NCBI GenBank assembly: GCA_900757485.1 | Contig: CAAEOA010000151.1 | Location: 1 to 11,079, forward strand | DNA from: Oscillospiraceae bacterium | GTDB taxonomy: Bacteria > Bacillota > Clostridia > Oscillospirales > Ruminococcaceae | Reading direction: 5' to 3' | DNA length: 11,079 bases | In this document: one piece after another, positions 1 through 7,028 of the stretch | How positions within the stretch are numbered: the first letter of the stretch is position 1 | How the letters are laid out: the number at the start of each line of letters is the position of its first letter | Position numbers and translations under genes: made by a program | The notes under the pieces: generated by a model | What the model was told of the DNA's origin: nothing | Database searches by the model: none | Seen by the model: the letters and a program-made list of their open reading frames with translations, nothing else

Positions 1-1
1 A

Positions 2-841
2 AAAGAAAATCTGGAAGATCCTGCCAAACTGGTTTCTCAGAACAAATGGACTTGGGACACTTTTTTGAGCATGTGCCAGAAGTTGACTAAAAAGAACGCC
101 GGCGATGGCAAAGTAACTCAATACGGATATTATGATGAATACATGTTTGCTAATTTGATTTTGACAAACGGCGGGCAGATTGTGGATGTGAATAACGCAG
201 ACGGTCCTGCCTTCGCCATGAGCTCGGAAGCAAGCAAATATGCGATTCAGTTTGGGATTGATCTTGCCAACAAGTACGGAGTTGTTCCGAGTATTGGTTC
301 TATCGGAGATGCTACTTTACTGGAAATGTTCCCAAAAGGGCAAGTTGCTTTTACCACTTATGCGCCCGATTACGGACTGTCCTGTGTGTCTAAGGGCATG
401 AGAGCAGAAGATCTGGGGTATACCTATTTTCCAAAAGGACCGAATGCGAAGGATTATGTTGTCCACGCTGCAACCTTGGGTATGGTATATGTGGTTCCCC
501 CGCAGGTAAAAGACATTGCGGCAGTTACCTGTGTTTTACAGGATTATATTTGTGTTTGGGATAGTAGCGAAAAGTTTGCTGTTGGCAGAGAAGATTTATT
601 GGATATCGGTTATAGCGAATTCGGAAAGATTTACACAAACAACAAGGAGTTTATGCTTAACGGCGGAAAGAAGAATAAGCCGAGTTATATCAATAATTTC
701 TTCTTGGGTGAGACATTGAATACACAGCTATGGTATCCTTTAATTAAGGGCGAAGTGAATATTGATACCGGCATTAAAAAGGTGACACCGGTAGTACAAA
801 CTAAAATCGATGAACTTACAATGCAGTCTATGGGAGGCTGA
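2..841 (+). CDS. Extracellular solute-binding protein family 1, C-terminal part (cut by window edge)
   Basis: This is the C-terminal 279 residues of a periplasmic-type sugar-binding protein; the reading frame is open to the left edge, so the signal peptide and first lobe are missing. The visible part begins with a WTWDTF segment typical of the hinge of family-1 SBPs (W-T-W-D-x-F followed by an amphipathic helix). It continues with GYYDEYMFANLILTNGG, the usual 'site of a large missing-gap' region, then a FPKGQVAFTTYAPDYG stretch matching the 'G-x-A-A-M-x-x-x' ligand-lobe motif, and 'YTYFPKGPNAKDYV', the usual 'PxPKGP' strand. Such proteins are normally lipoproteins that hand a sugar to the two permeases encoded downstream. 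The stop codon overlaps or nearly touches the next start, so the two genes are probably co-translated. Family is confident; substrate is unknown. A second, much longer SBP lies in the same operon. Confidence 0.85.
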   Translation, partial: KENLEDPAKLVSQNKWTWDTFLSMCQKLTKKNAGDGKVTQYGYYDEYMFANLILTNGGQIVDVNNADGPAFAMSSEASKYAIQFGIDLANKYGVVPSIGSIGDATLLEMFPKGQVAFTTYAPDYGLSCVSKGMRAEDLGYTYFPKGPNAKDYVVHAATLGMVYVVPPQVKDIAAVTCVLQDYICVWDSSEKFAVGREDLLDIGYSEFGKIYTNNKEFMLNGGKKNKPSYINNFFLGETLNTQLWYPLIKGEVNIDTGIKKVTPVVQTKIDELTMQSMGG

Positions 842-846
842 TGCAG

Positions 847-2214
847 ATGTACAAACGAATAGGAATGTTGCGTTCATTTGCAGCAGTAATGCTTGCAGCC
901 ACGGTTTGTTGTTTTACCGGCTGTAAACAGCAGCCGGAGAAGGCATCGAGCAAACAATTAAATGCAGCATCAGATAATATGACACTTTCGTCAGATATTA
1001 GTGCCGAAAACAGTAAACTGGAGGAGAATTCAACCGTGTCCAACCTTTCATCAAATGATTCCGTTTCTTCTGGTAAGCAAGTGCAGGTATCATCCAATAA
1101 GACGCCTGTCACTTCAGCTGCTTCTACTTCTAAAGCAATCAGCAGCACGCAAGGACAAAAGCCACAGGTAAAGCAATATTATACGTCAACCATTGGCATG
1201 TGGTACACAGTGTGGTGGGATAAAGAGGGAGAGCCTTATTATGATCATCACTGGACAAAGGAAACCCGTACTACACCGGCGCGGTTTGGCAGATATGCGA
1301 CTGACGATACGGAAAAGTTGACATGGGATTTTAATTATTTTAAAAAAATAGGGATTGACTATCTGATTTTAGATGACACCAATAACCATCAAGCAGACGG
1401 CGGAAATATCGCATCTCATATTAATGCTTGCTTTAAGACCGCTAACAGTTTGGGAACTTCCAAAGTGCCGCAATTATGTATTGCAGGAGGTAATCCGCTG
1501 TTAAACAATCAAATGGAATTGATGGAATCGGAAATGTCTATTTTTAAGGGATATGCAACAAAATACAAAAATATCTTTTTTCAATGGAAGGGCAAACCAT
1601 TGTATGTTAATTTTGTGTTGCCGCAATATTTTAAATATACAAACGCAAACTTTACGGTTCGAAATTCATGCGGGCACACCAGCGAAGCAAAAAGTGCGGC
1701 AGAAGCCGGAAAGTACAACCTGAAAGAACAGGGGTTGTACGGTTGGGTATTTGACTATGAATTTAAAGGCGCAGAAGCATACGGCGTTAATCCCGGTTGG
1801 TCCCGCAGCCATAACGGATTGAGCAGCGGCGCGGCGGAAAAGAACAGGGAAAACGGTGATTTATATCGGCGGTTGTGGCTGCGCGCGTTGAAAGCAAAAC
1901 CGGAAATGATTGTCATTGCAAGCTGGAATGATCATGCGGAAGAAACCGGTATAGAGGCAGTAAATTTATCCGAGAATATTGCAGGTCGTGAGGCGGAAAA
2001 GAAAAATCCATATCTTTATGAGCAAATGACAGAAGGCTATCTGGCGCTGAAAACAGGATATGTAAAAGGATATTATTACAAAGCGGAAAGCGACAACAAT
2101 ATTTATCAGTACACAGGCTCTAAGCTGCAAAAGGTTTCTTCTGTGCCGGAGGGCGGCGTTTTACTGTGGATCCCGGACGATTACTATGACTGGGCAGGCG
2201 TTACAAGAAGTTAA
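847..2214 (+). CDS. Lipoprotein with GH71/GH99-like glycosidase barrel
   Basis: A 455-residue surface lipoprotein. Residues 1-26 form a signal peptide ending in a lipobox (FTGC), followed to about residue 110 by a Ser/Thr/Lys/Asn-rich linker. The rest resembles a GH71/GH99-type (alpha/beta)8 barrel: an opening GMWYTVWWD strand near residue 118, a GIDYLILDD strand with the Asp pair at 176-177, a GVNPGW segment at 313-318 like the 'PGW' loop of GH99/WbsX-like proteins, and SWNDHAEETGIE from residue 359, the counterpart of the 'WNEWxEGxxIEP' motif near the C-terminus of this group. GH99 enzymes are endo-mannosidases and GH71 enzymes alpha-1,3-glucanases, but this protein is too distant for me to assign catalytic residues or substrate. 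An ATG at 841 overlaps the previous stop; I prefer the ATG at 847 because GGGAGG (832-837) lies 9 bases upstream, against 3 for the other. Confidence 0.65.
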   Translation: MYKRIGMLRSFAAVMLAATVCCFTGCKQQPEKASSKQLNAASDNMTLSSDISAENSKLEENSTVSNLSSNDSVSSGKQVQVSSNKTPVTSAASTSKAISSTQGQKPQVKQYYTSTIGMWYTVWWDKEGEPYYDHHWTKETRTTPARFGRYATDDTEKLTWDFNYFKKIGIDYLILDDTNNHQADGGNIASHINACFKTANSLGTSKVPQLCIAGGNPLLNNQMELMESEMSIFKGYATKYKNIFFQWKGKPLYVNFVLPQYFKYTNANFTVRNSCGHTSEAKSAAEAGKYNLKEQGLYGWVFDYEFKGAEAYGVNPGWSRSHNGLSSGAAEKNRENGDLYRRLWLRALKAKPEMIVIASWNDHAEETGIEAVNLSENIAGREAEKKNPYLYEQMTEGYLALKTGYVKGYYYKAESDNNIYQYTGSKLQKVSSVPEGGVLLWIPDDYYDWAGVTRS

Positions 2215-2241
2215 ACAAGACCGGAAAGGCTGTGATTTATT

Positions 2242-5088
2242 GTGAAAGCAAATAGATTAATCAGCGCTGCTCTGTGCGGAATGATTCTAATTTCGGTATC
2301 GGGCGCAGCAGTACAGACGGCAGTAGCCGTCACGGAAAACAATAACATTACGGTTGCTTCGGATGAATCTTATGATACATATATCGCAGAGATTGGGGAC
2401 GCACCGCGTCCCCAATCTGCTATAGTCATCGGAAAAGAGCAGCTGGATGCCGCATTAAGCAGTAGCTTTGAAATGGAAGGCAACGGCATCAAGACAGAAG
2501 AAAGCGCAACTGTTGTGTTTCGGTTTCATGTAGAGCAAACAGGACTTTACAATATGAAGATTCGTTATACTACGGTGGCGGGTAAAGGGACTGCTATTCA
2601 GAGGGGGATGCAGTTAGACGGGAAAATTCCTTATTCCCAAGCGGGTTCTGTTACCCTTAACCGTGTTTACCGGGATAATACATCGGGCGCAAAAGTGGAC
2701 AGCCGGGGCAATGAATATACTCCGGAGCAGGACGAGGTGTTCGGCAGCTATGAGCAGATTATATATGACGGGCAGGGCTATATTGATACACCGCTGCCGT
2801 TTTATCTTACCGCAGGAGAGCACACGCTGACTTTCATTTCTCAAAAAGAACCGGTTATTTTAGAACAGATCCACTTTTTTAATCAAGAAAATGTTATTTC
2901 GTACAGTGAATTGAAAAAGTCATATGAAACGGCAGGGTATCGTGCGGCATCTGAGGAGGCATCTGTCACCATTGAAGCGGAAGACGCCGATTTAAAATCA
3001 TCTCGCACGCTATATCCGGATAATGATCGAACCTCTTCCTTAACTCAGCCGTCTGATGTCAGCCGAGTAGTTATGAATACGGTGGGAGGCAGCAATTGGC
3101 GCTATCCCGGTCAATGGATTACATGGAAGATAAAGGTAGGGGAGAGCGGACTTTATAAGCTGTGTTTTCGTTTTAAGCAAAATTATACCGAAGGACAAAA
3201 TTCAGTTCGCGCTTTGTACATTGATGACAAGCTGCCCTTTGCCGAAGCACGAAATATTTCATTTGGATTTAGCTATGATTGGCAGATGAAAATGCCGGGA
3301 GGAGAAGAACCTTATCTCTTTTATTTTGAGGCAGGCAGAGAATATACACTGAAGTTGGAAAACACACTGGGCGTGTATGCAAGTATTTTGCGTGAAACAC
3401 AAAATTGTGTACTCTCACTGAATGAGGTATACCGTCAAGTTAAGATGGTCGTAGGTGCTTCGGCAGATAATAACCGCGACTATGCAATAGATAAACAGCT
3501 TCCGCAGTGCATGGAAACGTTGGAAAGACAGAATGATATTCTAAAATCACTTGCTGATCGGACCGAACAGGTGTCAGGTGAAAAAGGAAACGGTTACGGG
3601 GAATATCAGCGGTTGTTTATCCAGATTGAAGAATTTTTGAAGGATCCTGACAAATTGCCAAAGCAATTGGATTCTTTCTCCAATAACATCAGCAGTCTTG
3701 CGGATTATGCACTGAGTGCGTCCGAGCAGCCGCTGTTGTTGGATTATATTACTGTTGCGGCTCCGGAGCAGACACTTCCTCGGGTGAAAGACAGTTTTTT
3801 TCAGAAATTAATATTTGAATGCCGGTCGTTTATTGCCTCTTTTATTACTGACTATAATATGGTCGGAGACGCTTCCGATTCTACCGGCAATCTGGATTTG
3901 TGGTTGTCATCCGGACGGGATCAGGCTGAAGTGGTCAAACAGCTGATTGACAATGGCTTTACCAAAGAGTATGGTACAACGGTTAATGTGCGGTTGGTTA
4001 CTGCAGATATGATATTGCCGGCAGCGGCATCCGGTCGCGGACCGGATGTGGCGGTAGCACAGGAAAAAGCTTTGCCGGTACGATATGGTCTGCGTAATGC
4101 GTTGCTCGATTTGGGGCAGTTTTCAGATGTCAGCCAAGTTTTAAAACAGTTTCACAGCAGTGCTTATGCTCCGTTTTTTGTGGGTGATAAGCTATATGCA
4201 CTGCCGGATACCCAAAATTTTTTGATGATGTATGTGAGGACGGACATCCTGAATGACCTTGGCATGAAAATCCCTGACACATGGAGCGAGTTGTATCGCT
4301 GCTTATATACCCTTCAGCAACATAATTTAGGAATCGGTTTTCCGAATATTGATTTTACGGCGGTGACCGAAAATAATATTGAAATGTTTTATTTGCTGTT
4401 GTTCCAGCACGGAGGAAAGTTGTTTACCGATGATCTTTCTCGCACACGGCTGGATGAAGCAGAGGCTGTTTCTGCTTTTACCGAATGGTCAGAGCTTTAT
4501 ACCAAATATAAGGTTACGCAGCAGATGAATCATTTGACCCGTTTTCGTACCGGAGAAGCACCTATCGTTCTTTTTAATATGAGTTTTTATAATACGCTTT
4601 CTCTTTATGCACCGGAAATTAAGGGACTATGGAAATTGTGTACTGTCCCCGGAACAGTACAGGAGGATGGAACGATTGATAAAAGCATCGGCAGTACGCC
4701 GACCGGTGCTGTCGCATTTGCGACAACCAAATCTCCCGAAGATTGTTGGAATTTCTTGAAATGGTGGACATCAGCAGAAACTCAAACCGGATATGCTTCG
4801 GGAATGGAGAATGCTCTCGGAGCAAGCGGACGGGTATTGACAGCGAATCTGGAAGCTTTTGATAATCTTGCGTGGCCGGTTGCAGATAGAAACACCATTG
4901 CCGAACAACGATCTTACGTTCGTGAGATTCCGGAAATTGCAGGCAGTTATGTATTTGACCGTTATCTTTGTACAGCGGTGAGATATACCATTGAAAAAAA
5001 TGCGGATCCGCGGGAAATTTTATTGGAATGGAATAAGAAAATCAACGTAGAAAATCAGATCCGCCGCAAAGAATTCGGATTAGGATAG
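2242..5088 (+). CDS. Long secreted solute-binding protein with two N-terminal carbohydrate-binding-like domains
   Basis: A 948-residue protein, about twice the length of an ordinary sugar SBP. It starts with GTG, with GGAAAGG 12 bases upstream. Residues 1-29 look like a Sec signal peptide cleaved after AVA; there is no lipobox cysteine, so it is not an obvious lipoprotein. Two beta-rich segments follow (about 70-215 and 242-400). Each has the 'E(A/M)E ... F.. V..(T/S)GLY.(M/L).(I/F)R(Y/F)' pattern of CBM6/CBM35-like galactose-binding folds; the second opens with IEAEDADL. A mostly helical spacer spans about 400-545. From residue 550 (NLDLWLSSG) to the end is a family-1 SBP domain, with ASGRGPDVAVAQ, an ALPDTQNFLMMYVRTDIL segment and a late WNFLKWWTS helix. 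It probably captures a sugar for the permeases encoded 10 bases downstream. A 13-base perfect inverted repeat lies within codons 50-59. Confidence 0.8.
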   Translation: MKANRLISAALCGMILISVSGAAVQTAVAVTENNNITVASDESYDTYIAEIGDAPRPQSAIVIGKEQLDAALSSSFEMEGNGIKTEESATVVFRFHVEQTGLYNMKIRYTTVAGKGTAIQRGMQLDGKIPYSQAGSVTLNRVYRDNTSGAKVDSRGNEYTPEQDEVFGSYEQIIYDGQGYIDTPLPFYLTAGEHTLTFISQKEPVILEQIHFFNQENVISYSELKKSYETAGYRAASEEASVTIEAEDADLKSSRTLYPDNDRTSSLTQPSDVSRVVMNTVGGSNWRYPGQWITWKIKVGESGLYKLCFRFKQNYTEGQNSVRALYIDDKLPFAEARNISFGFSYDWQMKMPGGEEPYLFYFEAGREYTLKLENTLGVYASILRETQNCVLSLNEVYRQVKMVVGASADNNRDYAIDKQLPQCMETLERQNDILKSLADRTEQVSGEKGNGYGEYQRLFIQIEEFLKDPDKLPKQLDSFSNNISSLADYALSASEQPLLLDYITVAAPEQTLPRVKDSFFQKLIFECRSFIASFITDYNMVGDASDSTGNLDLWLSSGRDQAEVVKQLIDNGFTKEYGTTVNVRLVTADMILPAAASGRGPDVAVAQEKALPVRYGLRNALLDLGQFSDVSQVLKQFHSSAYAPFFVGDKLYALPDTQNFLMMYVRTDILNDLGMKIPDTWSELYRCLYTLQQHNLGIGFPNIDFTAVTENNIEMFYLLLFQHGGKLFTDDLSRTRLDEAEAVSAFTEWSELYTKYKVTQQMNHLTRFRTGEAPIVLFNMSFYNTLSLYAPEIKGLWKLCTVPGTVQEDGTIDKSIGSTPTGAVAFATTKSPEDCWNFLKWWTSAETQTGYASGMENALGASGRVLTANLEAFDNLAWPVADRNTIAEQRSYVREIPEIAGSYVFDRYLCTAVRYTIEKNADPREILLEWNKKINVENQIRRKEFGLG
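2390..2418. repeat. Perfect 13-base inverted repeat, 3-base loop, inside coding sequence
   Basis: The arms are AGATTGGGGACGC (2390-2402) and GCGTCCCCAATCT (2406-2418) around the loop ACC. They sit about 150 bases after the start of the long SBP gene, in the poorly conserved stretch between signal peptide and first beta domain, and are read as Ile-Gly-Asp-Ala-Pro-Arg-Pro-Gln-Ser. A smaller hairpin lies just upstream (GACGGC at 2316-2321, GCCGTC at 2326-2331, 4-base loop). The GGGGAC/GTCCCC palindrome resembles REP-like repeats scattered in some Bacillota genomes, but that link is from memory. A co-transcript hairpin that slows translation is an alternative. Confidence 0.7.
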
Positions 5089-5093
5089 GAGGG
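5087..5093 (+). promoter_or_regulatory. Ribosome binding site of the first permease gene
   Basis: AGGAGGG begins inside the TAG stop codon of the long SBP gene and ends 5 bases before the ATG at 5099. This fixes the permease start and couples the two genes on one message. Confidence 0.85.
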
Positions 5094-5098
5094 CTCAT

Positions 5099-6010
5099 AT
5101 GAAACGACAACAGGGCAAAGAGCCTTTTTGGAAGCAAATCGTTCGTTATCGGCAGCATTATATCATGTTGATTCCGTTTTTTTTGATTTTTATTGTGTTT
5201 ACAGTCTGGCCGGTAATTATGTCTGTCATATTGAGTTTTACGAACTATAACGTTTTTGAAACACCGAAATTTGTCGGTTGGGATAATTATGTGAATCTGT
5301 TAGTAAACGATGATGTTTTTGTTACGGCATTTCGCAATACTATTGTCTTTGCGATTTTTACGGGACCGGTCAGTTTTTTTGTTTCCATGTTTCTTGCATG
5401 GATCATCAATGAACTTCCAAAAGGTATCCGGGAGCTGATGACGTTGGTGTTCTATGCGCCGTCTATTTCGGGAAACGCCTTTGCTGTTTGGATGCTGATA
5501 TTTGATGGAGACATTTACGGTTATTTAAACAGCTTTTTGCTTCGCTTAGGGTTTGTTTCGGAGCCGATTATTTGGCTGAAGGATACCCGATATATGATGG
5601 CGGTGGTTATCATTGTACAGTTATGGGTTAGTCTCGGTACTTCGTTTTTAACAATGCGCGCCGGATTCAGTACGGTTGACCGCAGTATCGTTGAAGCAGG
5701 GTTGGTAGACGGAATTAAAAATCGATTTCAGGAGCTTTGGCACATTACTTTGCCGGCAATGACACCGCATTTGATTTTATCGGTTATTTTATCGATTACC
5801 GGTGCTTTTGGTGCGGAAGCAGTCATTACGGCAATGACCGGTTTCCCGAGCACGGGCTATGCGACTCATACGATTATGCATCATCTCCGAGATTACGGCT
5901 TTATCCGATTTCAGCGTGGTTATGCCTGCGCAATCGCCGTTATTCTGTTCTTGCTTTGTATTGCTGTGAATCGGCTTGCACAGATATTGGTGAAAAGGAT
6001 TGGAAAATAG
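5099..6010 (+). CDS. Carbohydrate ABC transporter permease, MalF/UgpA (LplB/YesP) type
   Basis: A 303-residue integral membrane protein and the first of two importer permeases. Six membrane helices can be read at roughly residues 21-48, 80-104, 112-133, 165-187, 221-242 and 275-298. The opening helix contains the usual 'PF...VWPV..S...SFTNYN' pattern of MalF-type subunits. The cytoplasmic coupling loop that docks on the ATPase is present as EAGLVDG (199-205) followed by F210 and ITLP (216-219); the canonical form is EAAxxDGA-x(5)-F-x(2)-I-x-LP, so Gly replaces the second Ala. It should pair with the second permease immediately downstream and receive sugar from one or both SBPs upstream. Length and start are normal for the family. 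The substrate cannot be deduced. No ATPase gene lies in the window. Confidence 0.92.
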   Translation: MKRQQGKEPFWKQIVRYRQHYIMLIPFFLIFIVFTVWPVIMSVILSFTNYNVFETPKFVGWDNYVNLLVNDDVFVTAFRNTIVFAIFTGPVSFFVSMFLAWIINELPKGIRELMTLVFYAPSISGNAFAVWMLIFDGDIYGYLNSFLLRLGFVSEPIIWLKDTRYMMAVVIIVQLWVSLGTSFLTMRAGFSTVDRSIVEAGLVDGIKNRFQELWHITLPAMTPHLILSVILSITGAFGAEAVITAMTGFPSTGYATHTIMHHLRDYGFIRFQRGYACAIAVILFLLCIAVNRLAQILVKRIGK

Positions 6011-6094
6011 CTGCCGATACAGCGAATCCGGGTGATTTCTGTATAATCGAATCGAAGGAATCGCTTGAGTCAAAAGAAAGGAATGGTCCTCATT

Positions 6095-6955
6095 ATGTTA
6101 CATCACGGCAGGACAGGAAAACATGCAAATCGCTCCAAGGCAGTGACTTGTTTCATCGTTATCCTGTTGGCAGTTTTCGGACTTTTCAGCGTGTTGCCGC
6201 TGGTTATGACCGTAAGCCAGGCTTTTAAACCGACCAGTGAACTATACTTATATCCGCCGCGATTTTTTGTTCAAAATCCGACAATCGGGAACTTTAAAAT
6301 GCTTTTCGATTTGATGAACAGTTCATGGGTGCCGTTTACAAGATACGCTTTTAATACGATTTTGATTTCAGTCTGCGGCACGGTTTTGAACATTGTGGTC
6401 TGCTCTATGGCGGCTTTTCCTCTGGCAAAAAGCAAAGCTCCGTTCATGGGTGCATTGTTCGGACTGGTGACTGCGGCGCTGATGTTTACTCCTCTGGTCG
6501 GTGATATTGTAAATTATCTTACGATGTCGGCACTCGGTTGGATTGACAGTTATCTTGCGCTGATCATACCGGCGGCTGCCACCAGTTTGGGATTGTTTTT
6601 GATGCGGCAGTTTATGGTGCAGATACCGGAGGATTTATTGAATGCTGCGCGTATCGACGGCACAAGCGAATACGGAATATTATTCCGTATTGTAGTACCG
6701 AATGTAAAACCGGCTTGGCTCACGTTGGCAATTTTTTCTTTTCAGTCGCTTTGGAGTATATCCAGCTCTCCGTATATTTATCGTGAAGAACTGAAGACGC
6801 TGCCATATGCACTGAGTCAGGTTGTTGCCGGCGGAATTGCTCGTGCAGGTGCCGGGGCTGCGGTCGGAGTGGTGATAATGATTGTTCCGATATTGTTTTT
6901 TATTTTATCTCAGTCGCAGATTATGGAAACGATGACGGCGTCTGGTATCAAATAA
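6095..6955 (+). CDS. Carbohydrate ABC transporter permease, MalG/UgpE (YtcP/YesQ) type
   Basis: A 286-residue integral membrane protein and the second permease subunit. The first helix (about 14-40) is followed by SQAFKPTSELYLYPPRFF, the typical 'S.K...E....P..F.P' strand of MalG-type permeases. Further helices run through the 'NTILIS', 'PLVGDI' and 'LALIIPAAAT' segments. The coupling loop reads NAARIDG (183-189) with VVP at 200-202, close to the consensus. I chose the ATG at 6095, which has AAAGGA (6077-6082) 12 bases upstream and gives a normal N-terminus. The frame also opens from a TTG at 6065, behind GAAGGAA at 6054-6060, which would add ten residues; this cannot be excluded. The 84-base gap after the first permease is the longest in the operon. 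A 23-base palindrome falls in the coupling-loop codons. Confidence 0.9.
   Translation: MLHHGRTGKHANRSKAVTCFIVILLAVFGLFSVLPLVMTVSQAFKPTSELYLYPPRFFVQNPTIGNFKMLFDLMNSSWVPFTRYAFNTILISVCGTVLNIVVCSMAAFPLAKSKAPFMGALFGLVTAALMFTPLVGDIVNYLTMSALGWIDSYLALIIPAAATSLGLFLMRQFMVQIPEDLLNAARIDGTSEYGILFRIVVPNVKPAWLTLAIFSFQSLWSISSSPYIYREELKTLPYALSQVVAGGIARAGAGAAVGVVIMIVPILFFILSQSQIMETMTASGIK
6669..6691. repeat. 11-base perfect inverted repeat in permease coupling-loop codons
   Basis: AATACGGAATA and TATTCCGTATT flank a single central T. Folded as RNA it would give an eight-pair AT-rich stem with a short loop. It is read through as Glu-Tyr-Gly-Ile-Leu-Phe-Arg-Ile. It may be a chance result of the codons; no function is claimed. 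Confidence 0.5.
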
Positions 6956-6974
6956 GTCGGATGGAATTTTGATA

Positions 6975-6985
6975 AAAGGTGGTGA
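6975..6985 (+). promoter_or_regulatory. Near-consensus ribosome site ahead of the NHL gene
   Basis: AAAGGTGGTGA differs by one base from the ideal complement of the 16S rRNA tail. No in-frame ATG, GTG or TTG of the NHL protein follows at normal distance. The nearest starts are a TTG at 6994 (16 residues, ending in a TGA at 7042-7044 that overlaps the ATG at 7041) and an ATG at 6998 (23 residues, stop at 7067-7069). It may therefore drive a short leader frame coupled to the NHL gene, or be fortuitous. Confidence 0.4.
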
Positions 6986-7028
6986 CGCGGGCATTGGATG
7001 TTTCTGTCAGAGCACTTGGCGGAACAAC

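Noticed and set aside
828..1148. 106-codon minus-strand frame opposite the Ser-rich linker of the GH99-like lipoprotein
   Set aside because: It is an antisense shadow of the low-complexity linker, without a ribosome site or family resemblance.
6011..6064. TATAAT at 6042-6047 between the permease genes, as an internal promoter
   Set aside because: No recognisable -35 element lies at the right distance (TACAGC-like at best), and the gap sits within an apparent operon.
5737..6228. 163-codon open frame spanning the two permease genes
   Set aside because: It is out of frame with two clear permeases, its composition looks like a frame shadow, and it has no family features.
6969..7028. TTG at 6969 as the start of the NHL protein
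   Set aside because: It would put twenty polar, Cys- and Trp-containing residues before the signal peptide; starts at 7029 or 7041 give a normal secretion signal.
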